NCBI GenBank assembly: GCA_947172705.1
Contig: CAMWCA010000002.1
Coordinates: 120,453-184,452 of the forward strand
From: an uncultured Lachnospiraceae bacterium
GTDB taxonomy: Bacteria; Bacillota; Clostridia; Lachnospirales; Lachnospiraceae
Direction of reading: 5' to 3'
Length of the DNA: 64,000 bases
A program made the position numbers and the translations under genes. The notes beneath the pieces were generated by a model. The model was not told the DNA's origin. It did no database searches and saw nothing but the letters and a program-made list of their open reading frames with translations. Positions 27,474 through 36,590 of this stretch are shown piece by piece. Positions within the stretch are counted from its first letter, which is position 1; every line of letters starts with the position of its first letter.

Positions 27474-28148
27474 TCAAATCAACGGTGCAAGACGTCCGTC
27501 CTCTCCTTTTAAATATGTTTCCTGTCTGTGTATTTGAAAAGGATATTCAGGGAGAGGGATACCCTCTCTTTCAAAGAAGGTCTCCAGCACAAAGCCTGGC
27601 TTTATGTTGCTTCCGCTTCCGGCGTCCAGAAGCAGGCAGATCCCCCCATCCCGAATCTCAAGCCTATAAATGCCTTCTTTCAGATCTATTTCCTTTTCTC
27701 CTTTTTTTGTCTTTTTCTGCACCAGGATGGAAGGCTGATCATAAAAAGCAAGAAGCCGCTCCTTCCAGTCCCCGGGCAGCGCCCTTTTGTCCCTGAAGGT
27801 TACCAGATAATCCGCCGCAGCTACCTGCGCCATGGCGTTGCCTGCCCCTTCTTCCAGAACCGCTGCATCTAAAATACGGATTCCTTCCACCATAACGTCA
27901 TTCAGGCGGCGGATCAGTTCTTCCTTATCCGGAACGGAATGAAGTTCAACGTCAAAATATTCCCCACTGCTGGTATGCCCTACAGACAAAGGAGAGGCAA
28001 AAGACATGATCTGATGGGGTGAAAAGCCGGAAGAATAAGCGATATCAATGTCGGCTCTTCGGATGGCTTTCTGAAAATAGCGCATCACATCCAAATGACC
28101 AATGAATTTCACAGGTTCTTCTTTTGAAAATTTAATTCTTACTTTCAT
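27474..28148 (-). CDS. TIGR03936 / DUF2344 family protein
   Basis: A 224-residue protein of the DUF2344 family that accompanies, or is fused to, the TIGR03960 radical SAM protein. The family start MKVRIKFSKEEPVKFIGHLD and AYSSGFSPHQIMSFASPLSVG are clear. The ATG at 28148 forms a 4-base ATGA overlap with the upstream gene, so the frame to 28373 is an artefact. No biochemical function is established. Confidence 0.88.
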   Translation of the reverse strand: MKVRIKFSKEEPVKFIGHLDVMRYFQKAIRRADIDIAYSSGFSPHQIMSFASPLSVGHTSSGEYFDVELHSVPDKEELIRRLNDVMVEGIRILDAAVLEEGAGNAMAQVAAADYLVTFRDKRALPGDWKERLLAFYDQPSILVQKKTKKGEKEIDLKEGIYRLEIRDGGICLLLDAGSGSNIKPGFVLETFFEREGIPLPEYPFQIHRQETYLKGEDGRLAPLI

Positions 28149-30025
28149 GACCTCTGTTCCTCCCTTTTTTCCATGCATACGCCAGTCTGATAGCGTGCTG
28201 CGCCGCAGCCGCTGCATTGTCTGCGGCAGTTGGGAGTAACCGATTCTTCTTTTGCCTTGTGCCATTCCCTCAGGAGAAATTCTTTGGTAACGCCGCAGTC
28301 CAGAAAATCCCAGGGGAAAATCTCGTCCTCTCTCCGCTCTCTTGTGGTGTAAAAATCCGGATCTATCCCGCATTCCTCAAAAGCGGAAAGCCATAGATCA
28401 TGTTTATAGTATTCGCTCCAGGCGTCATAAAAACATCCTTTTTGATAGGCTTTTAAAATCACCTGATTCAGACGTCTGTCCCCTCGCGCCATAATGCCTT
28501 CAAGGACGCTTACATCCGCCTCATGCCAGTTATATTTAATGCTTTTCTGATTCAGCTGCTCCCGGATCGCCCCTCTGGTAAGGTATGCCTTTTCCAGAAA
28601 TTCTTCCTTTGTACATTGTGCCGCCCATTGAAAGGGGGTAAAAGGCTTGGGAATAAAAAAGGAGGTGCTTGCAACGATCTGTACCTTTTCCCGACGTTTT
28701 TCCTTGGGAACGGCGTCATAAAATTCCGCAGCGATCTTATTGCAAAGCTCTGCAATTGCCCTGATATCTTCTTCCGTCTCCATGGGAAGACCCAGCATGA
28801 AATATAATTTCACCCTGGTCCAGCCGCCCTCAAAAGCAAGCCGTGCGCCGCTCAGTATGACTTCCTCGGTCAATCCCTTGTTGATCACATTCCGCAGCCG
28901 CTGGCTTCCCGCTTCCGGAGCAAAGGTCAGGCTGCTCTTTTTTACATCCTGAACCTTATTCATGACCTCCAGGGAAAAAGCGTCTATCCTCAAAGAAGGC
29001 AGTGAAATATTGATTTTTTTCCTTTGGCAGTTTTCCATGAGAAAATCCAGCAGCTCCGGAAGCTGGGAATAATCGCTGGAGCTTAAGGAGCTTAAGGAGA
29101 TTTCTTCGTGCCCTGTATTTTGAAGCATTTCCAGTGCATAATGCTTCAGCATGTCCACATTCCGTTCCCGTACAGGACGGTACAACTGCCCTGCCTGGCA
29201 AAATCTGCATCCCCGGATACAGCCTCTTTGGATCTCCAATACCACTCTGTCCTGGGTAACCTTGATAAAAGGAACCACCGGCTTGTCCGGGTAACAGGTT
29301 TCGGTTACATTCCTTACAAGCTCTTTATGAATGGTTTCCGGTATGCCCTCCGCCAGGGAAACTCTTTCCTGAATGGTGCCATCCTCATGGTATACCACCT
29401 GATACAGGGAGGGAACATAGATGCCGGGGATCGACGCCGCTTTTTCAAGAAAGCCTTTCCGTCCCACACCTTCCGTCCGGCAGCTTTTGTACAGATCAAG
29501 AAGCGCACGGTATTGGGTTTCCCCTTCGCCAATGTAGAAAAGATCAAAAAAGTCGCAGATCGGTTCCGGATTGTAGCTGCAGGGACCGCCGCCAATTACA
29601 ATAGGACATTCCTCATCCCTCTGGCTTGCAAGCAGGGGGATCTCTGAGAGCTCCAGAACCTGGAGAATATTGGTATAGCACATTTCATATTGCAGGGTAA
29701 TTCCCAGAAAGTCAAATTCCCTTATGGGGTCCTGGGATTCCAGTGCAAACAGCGGGATATGCTCTTTTTTCATAATGGCGTCCAGATCCACCCAGGGGGA
29801 ATAGACTCTTTCGCACCAGACATCCTCAAATTGATTTAGCATATGGTAGAGAATCTGTATGCCCAAGTGAGACATTCCGATCTCGTACACATCCGGAAAG
29901 CACATGGCAAACCGAATCTGTATTTCAGATTTGTCTTTCATTACGGCATTGACCTCATTGCCAATGTACCTTGCAGGCTTCTCCACCCGCATCAGTATCT
30001 CATCCTTCAGCGCAAGTTTTCTCAT
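28145..30025 (-). CDS. TIGR03960 family radical SAM protein
   Basis: A 626-residue protein: a B12-binding-like N-terminal region (to about residue 190), a radical SAM core with cluster-binding Cys269, Cys273 and Cys276 (RGCIRGCRFCQAG), and a C-terminal Cys-rich tail (CRRQCSGCGAA) that could hold a second cluster. Its reaction is unknown. A promoter lies just ahead, making it the first gene of a unit with TIGR03936 and RNase G, which suggests an RNA-related role by association only. Confidence 0.9.
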   Translation of the reverse strand: MRKLALKDEILMRVEKPARYIGNEVNAVMKDKSEIQIRFAMCFPDVYEIGMSHLGIQILYHMLNQFEDVWCERVYSPWVDLDAIMKKEHIPLFALESQDPIREFDFLGITLQYEMCYTNILQVLELSEIPLLASQRDEECPIVIGGGPCSYNPEPICDFFDLFYIGEGETQYRALLDLYKSCRTEGVGRKGFLEKAASIPGIYVPSLYQVVYHEDGTIQERVSLAEGIPETIHKELVRNVTETCYPDKPVVPFIKVTQDRVVLEIQRGCIRGCRFCQAGQLYRPVRERNVDMLKHYALEMLQNTGHEEISLSSLSSSDYSQLPELLDFLMENCQRKKINISLPSLRIDAFSLEVMNKVQDVKKSSLTFAPEAGSQRLRNVINKGLTEEVILSGARLAFEGGWTRVKLYFMLGLPMETEEDIRAIAELCNKIAAEFYDAVPKEKRREKVQIVASTSFFIPKPFTPFQWAAQCTKEEFLEKAYLTRGAIREQLNQKSIKYNWHEADVSVLEGIMARGDRRLNQVILKAYQKGCFYDAWSEYYKHDLWLSAFEECGIDPDFYTTRERREDEIFPWDFLDCGVTKEFLLREWHKAKEESVTPNCRRQCSGCGAARYQTGVCMEKREEQRS

Positions 30026-30066
30026 AAATACCTGTCCTTATTTTATCATTAATGTTCGCTTAGGTT

Positions 30067-30096
30067 ATTATACGTGGTTCCCGTCTTTCTTTGCAA
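30067..30096 (-). promoter_or_regulatory. Promoter of the TIGR03960-TIGR03936-RNase G unit
   Basis: TTGCAA (30096-30091), 18-bp spacer, TATAAT (30072-30067) on the minus strand, about 45 bases before the start codon. Confidence 0.75.
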
Positions 30097-30099
30097 GCA

Positions 30100-30456
30100 C
30101 TATTTTATCAGCCCCTGCAGGTCTGTCAGATCCAGATTACTGGTAATTCGTCCAAAAAGAGAGTCGGCGTTTTCGCCCATGTAGCTTACCTGATTTACAT
30201 CGCACAAAATATAAGCGCCAAGGAGAATGACGGCAATTACGAATCGTATTCTGAAGCTTCCATAAACCTTTCCCTTCTCCGGTGTCTGAGGCTTTTCTTC
30301 CGCCTCCAGGGCATAAAGCTCTCCTCTTTTCAGGATGGCTGGATCATCACCATATAAAAAGCCCTCCCGGCTGCGGAACAGTTGCCTGTTATATTGATCC
30401 TGCATTCGTATGGATTTTATCAATTCCAATTTTTTTTCCGTGTTTACTCTGCCCAT
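30100..30456 (-). CDS. Hypothetical single-span membrane protein
   Basis: A 118-residue protein with a basic, cytoplasmic-looking N-terminal half (KKLELIKSIRMQDQYNRQLF), one membrane span at about residues 70-88 (RFVIAVILLGAYILCDV) and a short C-terminal tail. The ATG at 30456 has GGCGGAG at 8 bases; a start at 30489 would have no spacing to its site. I do not recognise the family. It lies between the his operon terminator and the TIGR03960 promoter. Confidence 0.6.
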   Translation of the reverse strand: MGRVNTEKKLELIKSIRMQDQYNRQLFRSREGFLYGDDPAILKRGELYALEAEEKPQTPEKGKVYGSFRIRFVIAVILLGAYILCDVNQVSYMGENADSLFGRITSNLDLTDLQGLIK

Positions 30457-30502
30457 GTTGTTTGCTCCGCCTGTAAAAGCGTTGTCCATCCTCTGGTTTT
30501 AT

Positions 30503-30539
30503 AAAAAATATGCACTGCATAGGAAAATTATGCAGTGCA
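30503..30539 (-). terminator. Intrinsic terminator of the his operon
   Basis: A perfect 11-bp stem, TGCACTGCATA (30511-30521) with TATGCAGTGCA (30529-30539), followed on the minus strand by TATTTTTTA. Confidence 0.75.
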
Positions 30540-30545
30540 CAGGCT

Positions 30546-31832
30546 TTATCTTTTATCCAGTTCTTCCGTGATTTCTTCCCAGCTTACCCCTTTTTCCACC
30601 ATCAGTACCATCATGTGGTAAAGGAAATCGGCAATTTCATATTTGATTTCGTTGGCATTGGGATTCTTGGCGGCGATCACGATCTCGGTAGCTTCCTCTC
30701 CCAGCTTCTTTAAAATTTTATCAATGCCCTTGTCAAACAGATAATTGGTATAGGAACCCTCCTTGGGATGCACCTTCCTGTCTTTGATAACGCCCAGAAC
30801 AGATTCGAAGACCATCAGCGGATTGGAGCTATCATATTCTTTCTTCATGATCTCATTGAAAAAGCAGCTGTAACTCCCTGTGTGGCATGCCGCGCCCACC
30901 TGGGCAACCTTTGCCAGAATGGTGTCCTTGTCGCAGTCAGCGACCATTTCTTTTACATACTGGAAATGTCCGCTGGTCTCTCCCTTAAGCCATTGCTCCT
31001 TCCGGCTTCTGCTGTAATAAGTCATCCGTCCGCTTTTCAGCGTATGTAAATAGGCAGCCTCATCCATATAGGCAACCATCAAGACCTCACGGGTCTTGTA
31101 ATCCTGAACCACTACAGGCACCAGCCCTTCGGAATTTTTTTTCAGTTCCTGCCACTTCACCGAAGGTTCAAAGGTCTTCACCGAAACGCCCCCGCCGGCG
31201 CACAGCTCTTTGATATCGTTTAATTCTCTGGCATTGGCATTGATAGCGGGACCCGTCACGCCGGCAATGATCTCCACAGACAACAGTTCTATGATCTTGT
31301 CCAGAGATACCTCGGGCAGCGTTACCACTACCGGCAGCTTTGCCTGTTCTATTGCCTGTTTAATGGTTTTTTCGTTGATCAGGATCACTTCGCTGACATA
31401 TTCCGTCAAAAGGGCTTCGTTGACTTCTATCTCAGACGCTTCTCCAATACAGGCGTTGATCTTGTCCCTGCCAAACTTAAGGGATACCTCTTTGGTGATC
31501 TCAAGATTGCTTTCCTTGGTGTAATTCAGCGCCGCTTTTGCACAGCCGGCATAGAGAAGCTTTTTCACATCCTCCATCCGTTTGATATTTCCGGCTCCGG
31601 TCACAGGAATCTGTGCTTCCCGGCAGATCAGCTTGATGACGTCAAGGGCTTCCTCATGGGACGCATCGTCCCCGGAAAGATCAAAAACGATCAGCTCATC
31701 CGCATTGTTTTCTCCGTAAAATCTGGCAAGAGACGCCGGATCTTCGCTTATCACGGCACTGTCTTTCAACCCGGCAACCGCTTTGCCGTTTAAAAGATAA
31801 ATGCATGGTATAAATTTTTTGTAAGTACTCAT
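30546..31832 (-). CDS. hisI: HisIE with an N-terminal HisA/HisF-like domain
   Basis: A 428-residue three-part protein. Residues 1-210 resemble the HisA/HisF barrel (KKFIPCIYLLNGKAV, ADELIVFDLSG, PVTGAGNIKRMEDVKKLLYAG), but the catalytic Asp of the IPCLDV motif is Tyr12 and the second catalytic Asp is not found. Residues about 220-325 are phosphoribosyl-AMP cyclohydrolase (DCDKDTILAKV and zinc-binding CHTGSYSCF), and about 335-428 phosphoribosyl-ATP pyrophosphohydrolase (KKLGEEATEIVIAAKN, EIADFLYHMM). These do steps 2 and 3 of histidine synthesis. ATG at 31832 with GGGGG; a TTG at 31850 would overlap hisD. Confidence 0.93.
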   Translation of the reverse strand: MSTYKKFIPCIYLLNGKAVAGLKDSAVISEDPASLARFYGENNADELIVFDLSGDDASHEEALDVIKLICREAQIPVTGAGNIKRMEDVKKLLYAGCAKAALNYTKESNLEITKEVSLKFGRDKINACIGEASEIEVNEALLTEYVSEVILINEKTIKQAIEQAKLPVVVTLPEVSLDKIIELLSVEIIAGVTGPAINANARELNDIKELCAGGGVSVKTFEPSVKWQELKKNSEGLVPVVVQDYKTREVLMVAYMDEAAYLHTLKSGRMTYYSRSRKEQWLKGETSGHFQYVKEMVADCDKDTILAKVAQVGAACHTGSYSCFFNEIMKKEYDSSNPLMVFESVLGVIKDRKVHPKEGSYTNYLFDKGIDKILKKLGEEATEIVIAAKNPNANEIKYEIADFLYHMMVLMVEKGVSWEEITEELDKR

Positions 31833-31842
31833 CGCTGCCCCC

Positions 31843-33132
31843 TTATTCAAATCTAACTTTAATAGAGTTTGCGTGAGCAGTCAAGCCTTCTTTTTCGGCA
31901 AATAATTCTATATCTTCATGTACCTTCGAAAGAGCATCCTGAGAATAAGAGATAATGCTGGTCTTCTTCAGGAAATCATCCACGTTCAAAGGGGAAAAGA
32001 ATCTTGCGGTCCCATTGGTAGGTAAAATATGGTTGGGACCTGCAAAATAGTCCCCTAATGGCTCCGATGCATATTCTCCCAGGAAAATAGCGCCTGCATT
32101 TCTGATTTTGGTCATAGTCTCAAAGGGGTTTGCCGTTAAGATCTCAAGGTGTTCCGAGGCAATTTCATTGGCGGCGGCAATTGCCTCCTCCATGGACTCC
32201 GCAACCAAAATATAACCATAATGTTCCAATGATTTTTCAATGATCTCTTTTCGGGACAGCTGTTGGGTAAAGGCATCTGCCTCCGCTGAAACCTGCCGGG
32301 CAAGGGCGGCGCTTGTGGTAATTAAAATGGCGCTTGCCATTTCATCGTGTTCCGCCTGAGACAAAAGATCCGCCGCAATATATCTTGGATTTGCCGTTTC
32401 ATCTGCAAGTACCAGGATCTCGCTGGGGCCTGCAATGGAGTCAATGCTTACAAAGCCAAAACATGCCTTTTTCGCCAATGCAACGAAGATATTTCCCGGT
32501 CCCGTGATCTTATCTACCCGTGGAATGCTTTCCGTGCCGAAAGCCATAGCGGCGATCGCCTGTGCGCCTCCGGCTTTATAGATTTCCGTTACGCCTGCAA
32601 TATCTGCGGCGACAAGGGTTCCGGGGTTGACTTTGCCGTCCGCTCCCGGCGGGGTGGCCATAATAATACGGGAAACTCCCGCCACCCGGGCAGGCAGTAC
32701 GTTCATCAGTACGCTGGAAGGATATGCTGCCTTGCCTCCCGGTACATATACGCCGGAAATTGCAATGGGTGTGAGCTTCTGACCCAGAATAACGCCGTTC
32801 TCCTCTGACATAAACCAGCTGTTATGAAGCTGCTTTTCATGATATCTGATAATATTGGCAGCGGACTTTTTCATCACTGCCGTAAGTTCAGGGGAAACCA
32901 GCCCGTAGGCTTCCCGGATCTCCTCTTCGGTTACCCGGATGGTATCTTTGCTTATTTTGCAATGATCAAATTTTTCCGTATAGGAAAACAATGCCTGATC
33001 CCCTTTTTCCCTGACCTGGGTAATAATTTCATTGACGGTCTGCTCATATTCCCCATAGTTGTTAGGGCTCCTTTTGAGCAGATCTTCCAGCAGGCTGTTT
33101 TTGGTTTTATGGTTTAATTCTACAATACGCAT
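31843..33132 (-). CDS. hisD: Histidinol dehydrogenase
   Basis: A 429-residue HisD, which oxidises L-histidinol to histidine in two NAD-dependent steps with zinc. Visible marks: YVPGGKAAYPSSVLM, GAQAIAAMAFGTESIPRVDKITGPGN, SQAEHDEMASAILIT with zinc-binding Gln/His and catalytic Glu-His (SEHLEI). Normal length. It follows hisG by 25 bases. Confidence 0.97.
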   Translation of the reverse strand: MRIVELNHKTKNSLLEDLLKRSPNNYGEYEQTVNEIITQVREKGDQALFSYTEKFDHCKISKDTIRVTEEEIREAYGLVSPELTAVMKKSAANIIRYHEKQLHNSWFMSEENGVILGQKLTPIAISGVYVPGGKAAYPSSVLMNVLPARVAGVSRIIMATPPGADGKVNPGTLVAADIAGVTEIYKAGGAQAIAAMAFGTESIPRVDKITGPGNIFVALAKKACFGFVSIDSIAGPSEILVLADETANPRYIAADLLSQAEHDEMASAILITTSAALARQVSAEADAFTQQLSRKEIIEKSLEHYGYILVAESMEEAIAAANEIASEHLEILTANPFETMTKIRNAGAIFLGEYASEPLGDYFAGPNHILPTNGTARFFSPLNVDDFLKKTSIISYSQDALSKVHEDIELFAEKEGLTAHANSIKVRFE

Positions 33133-33157
33133 GAATTTTCTCCTTCTGTTATGTCTT

Positions 33158-33802
33158 TTAAAGCAATTCCCTGATCTGAGCGATCAGATGCCTGATCCTT
33201 TCGGTTTCCATCTGCATACTGACCTGATTCACGATCATTCTTGCCGACAGGGGGCAGATCTCCTCCAATACCTGAAGACCGTTTTCTTTTAAGGTGGACC
33301 CGGTTTCCACAATGTCCACGATCACATCGGAAAGCCCTACAATAGGTCCTAGTTCCACGGAACCGTTCAGTTTGATAATATCCACCGTCTGATGCTTTTT
33401 ATTGTAAAAATACTCCTTTGCAATAACGGGATATTTGGTTGCCACCCGGATTCGTTCATGATGAAGCAAAAGCTCTTTTGCGGATGCAGGACCGCATACG
33501 CACATACGGCATTTGCCAAAGCCCAGGTCAAGGACTTCATACACTCTTCTGTTTTCCTCCAGGATGGTATCTTTTCCAACGACGCCTATATCCGCTGCCC
33601 CATATTCCACATAGGTAGGCACATCAGGACCTTTGGAGAGAAAAAATCTGAGTTTCTTCTCTTCGTTGACAAAAATCAACCTGCGGGAATTTTTATCCTT
33701 CATCTCTTCACAGGTAATTCCAATTTCTTCCAGCAGGGCCAGCGTTTTTGTTGCAAGCCGCCCCTTTCCCAGCGCAAATGTCAAATATCTGTCCTCACTC
33801 AT
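33158..33802 (-). CDS. hisG: ATP phosphoribosyltransferase, short form
   Basis: A 214-residue HisG catalytic subunit, first step of histidine synthesis. ALGKGRLATKTLALLEEIGI at the start, AADIGVVGKDTI, and GLSDVIVDIVETGSTLKENGL with the phosphate-binding loop are visible. It lacks the C-terminal regulatory domain of the long form, so it needs HisZ, whose gene overlaps it by 8 bases upstream. Confidence 0.96.
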   Translation of the reverse strand: MSEDRYLTFALGKGRLATKTLALLEEIGITCEEMKDKNSRRLIFVNEEKKLRFFLSKGPDVPTYVEYGAADIGVVGKDTILEENRRVYEVLDLGFGKCRMCVCGPASAKELLLHHERIRVATKYPVIAKEYFYNKKHQTVDIIKLNGSVELGPIVGLSDVIVDIVETGSTLKENGLQVLEEICPLSARMIVNQVSMQMETERIRHLIAQIRELL

Positions 33803-34925
33803 CTTCTTCCTCCATTTTTTCAGGAATCAAGGCAACCTTTTTCCCATTTTTTCTAAGTCCTCTTGCCCTGGAAAGAATACTTTCATAATCAGAGCTTCGA
33901 TAAGTAAGATAAATCAACTCGTCCTCCGGTTCTTCTCCCGCCTTTTGCCTCCAAAGAGCGGACATAAGATCGTCTACCACCACCACAAAGCCGATTGCCG
34001 GCGCTTCCTTTCCAAAATACCCCAGAAGATGATCGTACCGACCGCCTTTCACAATGGGTTCTCCCACGCCGTAGGTGTAGGCTTTAAAGATAACGCCTGT
34101 ATAATAATTATATTTGCTGAGCATGCCCAGATCAAAAGAAATATACTTATCCACTCCGTAAGCGCAAAGCACCTGGTAAAGCTTTTCCAGACGGTCAATG
34201 GCGGACAGGGAACGGGTGTTGCAGACCAATCTTTTTGCCTGCTCCAAAACCTCAACGGCGCCGAAATAATCCGTTACCTTCAGAAGCATATCACAGTAAG
34301 AGTCAGCAATTCCCCGCCCGGCAAGAAATTCCTGGGCGCCAAATATGTTTTTGGTGGAAATAAAGTCCCGCAGTTCACTTTCCGTCTGTTCATCCAGCCC
34401 CGCCTGGGCACAGATTCCCTTAAAATATTCTACCTGTCCAATGCTGACCTGGAAATTCTTTAAGCCGGAAGCAAGAAGCGCCTCCACCACCATGGCGATC
34501 ATCTCTCCATCCGCCTCTACGCTGCCGTCTCCCATCAGCTCAGCGCCCATTTGGGTCACCTCCTTGAGCTTTCCCTGAAGACTGCTGGTGTTGGTAAAGG
34601 TATTTCCTGCGTAACAGAATCGGATGGGGACATTCTCATCCATAAAATATTTTGCAGCACATCTTGCCATGGAGGGGGTAAAATCCGGTCTCAGCACCAG
34701 GGTATTTCCTTCCTTGTCAAAGAACTTGTACAATTCTTTGGAGGGGGTGGTTCCGATATCCCGGGAAAATACATCAAAAAATTCAAAGGTAGGAGTTTGG
34801 ATATCCTGGTATCCGTATAAATTCAGCTGCCGGTGGAGCAGATCCTCCGTGGCAAGCTTTCTGGCATATTCTTTTCCGTAAATATCCCGGACGCCCTCCG
34901 GGGTGTGAAGAAGTTGTCGGTTCAT
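33795..34925 (-). CDS. hisZ: ATP phosphoribosyltransferase regulatory subunit
   Basis: A 376-residue HisZ, a histidyl-tRNA synthetase-like protein without the anticodon domain, that forms the complex with short HisG and mediates histidine feedback. Motifs: TPEGVRDIYGKEY near the start, LRPDFTPSMARCAA (motif 2) and VKGGRYDHLLGYFG (motif 3 region). Start ATG at 34925, five codons inside the longest frame, with AGGAG just upstream. Confidence 0.93.
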   Translation of the reverse strand: MNRQLLHTPEGVRDIYGKEYARKLATEDLLHRQLNLYGYQDIQTPTFEFFDVFSRDIGTTPSKELYKFFDKEGNTLVLRPDFTPSMARCAAKYFMDENVPIRFCYAGNTFTNTSSLQGKLKEVTQMGAELMGDGSVEADGEMIAMVVEALLASGLKNFQVSIGQVEYFKGICAQAGLDEQTESELRDFISTKNIFGAQEFLAGRGIADSYCDMLLKVTDYFGAVEVLEQAKRLVCNTRSLSAIDRLEKLYQVLCAYGVDKYISFDLGMLSKYNYYTGVIFKAYTYGVGEPIVKGGRYDHLLGYFGKEAPAIGFVVVVDDLMSALWRQKAGEEPEDELIYLTYRSSDYESILSRARGLRKNGKKVALIPEKMEEEDE

Positions 34926-35019
34926 GGATCTCCTCATTTCTGCATATCATGCTTTTTTATAACACTTTATCAATTTAAAGTGCTAATTCGCTATCGTGGT
35001 AATATGTTAAAACAAAAAT

Positions 35020-35048
35020 AGTATACAAAACGATGTTCCCTTTGTCAA
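35020..35048 (-). promoter_or_regulatory. Consensus sigma-A promoter of hisZGD-hisIE
   Basis: TTGACA (35048-35043), 17-bp spacer, TATACT (35025-35020) on the minus strand; the -35 box overlaps the recU stop codon. The ~90-nt leader contains a 7-bp AU-rich hairpin (34963-34982) but no T-box features. Confidence 0.88.
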
Positions 35049-35584
35049 ATGTTTTCTCGCTCCTCCAGGTCCATGCGCAGCATGTCAAGGTATGGAACCA
35101 GTATTCCGTGCTTTTTGGGAAGAATGTATGCCGGATTTAGTTCCTCATAAAGGAAGCTTTTTCGTCCTCCGCTTTGGGATCTGTCCCAGAAAAACTTAAA
35201 CAGTTCAAAAGGCAGATAATAAAAAGCGTCCCGGTGTGAAAAATAGATCAGAAAAAAAGCTACACCCCCCTGCTTTTCAAATTGTTCCATAAACTTCACC
35301 TGATGTTCATGGGTGTTTTGCAGGGAAAACCGATCCCCGGCACATTCCTTTGCGTCAAAACAGACTGGTATTCCCTGCACCGCACCGATATAATCTACCG
35401 TACTCTTCTGATCAAAATAGGCAAGGGTGATATGCCTGGTGGTTTTGTCGATGTTAATCGGGGTAATCGGGGTGGGAATTTTCTGTATTAAGGCAAGCCC
35501 GTTTTCCAGATATTTTTCATTTGTCCTGTTGATCATATCCTCCAGTGTTGAGCCCCGAAGCCCCCTGGAACTCCATGTTGCCAT
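35045..35584 (-). CDS. recU: Holliday junction resolvase RecU
   Basis: A 179-residue RecU, which cuts four-way junctions during recombination and chromosome segregation in Firmicutes. The nuclease residues are visible as Asp64 (STVDYIG) and Asp77-x-Lys79-Glu80 (FDAKEC), with the N-terminal RGLRGSTLEDMINRTN. Length is slightly short of the B. subtilis protein. It follows an RluA-type gene by 17 bases. RuvAB, which works on the same junctions, is encoded at the window's other end. Confidence 0.93.
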   Translation of the reverse strand: MATWSSRGLRGSTLEDMINRTNEKYLENGLALIQKIPTPITPINIDKTTRHITLAYFDQKSTVDYIGAVQGIPVCFDAKECAGDRFSLQNTHEHQVKFMEQFEKQGGVAFFLIYFSHRDAFYYLPFELFKFFWDRSQSGGRKSFLYEELNPAYILPKKHGILVPYLDMLRMDLEERENI

Positions 35585-35601
35585 ATGCTTTATCCTGCTT
35601 T

Positions 35602-36573
35602 CTATTTCATCAGTTTTTGAAACTCCTCCGGTAAGGAGATCTCCACGGTCCTTTCGTTCAGTGCTTCAAAGGGCGCCTCCATTTCAGGAAATACCAAACG
35701 GCAGGCACACAGAAGCTGGCTGTTGATCCCATATTGTTTTTGATACAGGTCATTCCATTTCCGGTCGCCGTATTTATAATCGCCCAGCAGAGGATGCCCG
35801 ATGCTTGCCATATGAAGGCGGATCTGATGAGGCTTTCCGGTGACCAGTTCAGCCTCCACCAGGGTTCTATCCTCAAACTGCCGGATGGGATAATACCGGG
35901 TTTGAATATAACTGCCCGTTTCCCCCTTCCGGATCAGGCGAACCTTGTTGCTTTGCTCATCTTTCTGGAGAAAACCTTCCAGAGTCTCCTCCTTTGCAAC
36001 CTGCCCTTTCACAAACAGCCGGTAAAACTTCCGTATGCCGCGGCTGCTGATCAGCTCCTGCATTTTCTGGCTCCCTGCAAGGGATTTTGCCCCGATCACA
36101 AGCCCCTGGGTATTCCGGTCCAGGCGGTTGCACACAGAGGGCTTGTAGGTGGCAAGCTGTTGGATGGAAACGGCTTTTTGCCGGAGCAGGTAACCGATCA
36201 TCCATTCATTTAAGGACAATTCTCTTTCATCTGCTTTTTGGGAAAGAATGCCGGAGGGCTTATTCATAATCAAAATATGGCGGTCTTCGTAGACAACCCG
36301 GATTCCCTCCAGGCTGTCATAGGCTTTCTCATACTCCGCCGTTTTGATCTCCTTTTGGCGGAAACCTCCAATGGTTTCATCTGCCAGATAAAAAGAAACC
36401 ACATCTCCTATGGAAAGGATCTCATTTCCCTGGGCTTTTTTCCCGTTCAGGGTGATGTTTTTCTTCCGCAGCATTTTATAAAAAAAGGAGACAGGCGCCA
36501 GAGGCATAAATTTGCGCAAAAATTTATCCATCCGCTGTCCGCCTTCATTTTCACCGATCCTGATTTCCTGCAT
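35602..36573 (-). CDS. RluA-family pseudouridine synthase
   Basis: A 323-residue enzyme with an N-terminal S4 RNA-binding domain (residues about 13-70, GQRMDKFLRKFMP) and a RluA-type catalytic domain with the Asp in CNRLDRNTQGLVI and the downstream KPHQIRLHMASIGHPLLGDYKYG. RluC/RluD-like; the rRNA target is not determined by the sequence. Confidence 0.93.
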   Translation of the reverse strand: MQEIRIGENEGGQRMDKFLRKFMPLAPVSFFYKMLRKKNITLNGKKAQGNEILSIGDVVSFYLADETIGGFRQKEIKTAEYEKAYDSLEGIRVVYEDRHILIMNKPSGILSQKADERELSLNEWMIGYLLRQKAVSIQQLATYKPSVCNRLDRNTQGLVIGAKSLAGSQKMQELISSRGIRKFYRLFVKGQVAKEETLEGFLQKDEQSNKVRLIRKGETGSYIQTRYYPIRQFEDRTLVEAELVTGKPHQIRLHMASIGHPLLGDYKYGDRKWNDLYQKQYGINSQLLCACRLVFPEMEAPFEALNERTVEISLPEEFQKLMK

Positions 36574-36590
36574 AACGCCCCCTGCCTGAC

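Noticed and set aside
27474..28373. The longer 299-residue version of the TIGR03936 protein
   Set aside because: The first 75 residues overlap the upstream radical SAM gene in another frame; the ATGA overlap at 28145-28148 marks the real start.
30546..31832. A functional HisF or HisA in the first domain of HisIE
   Set aside because: The first catalytic Asp is Tyr12 and the second Asp is missing, so barrel activity is unlikely.
34926..35044. A T-box riboswitch ahead of the his operon
   Set aside because: The leader is only about 90 nt, with no specifier loop or T-box sequence; only a small AU-rich hairpin is present.
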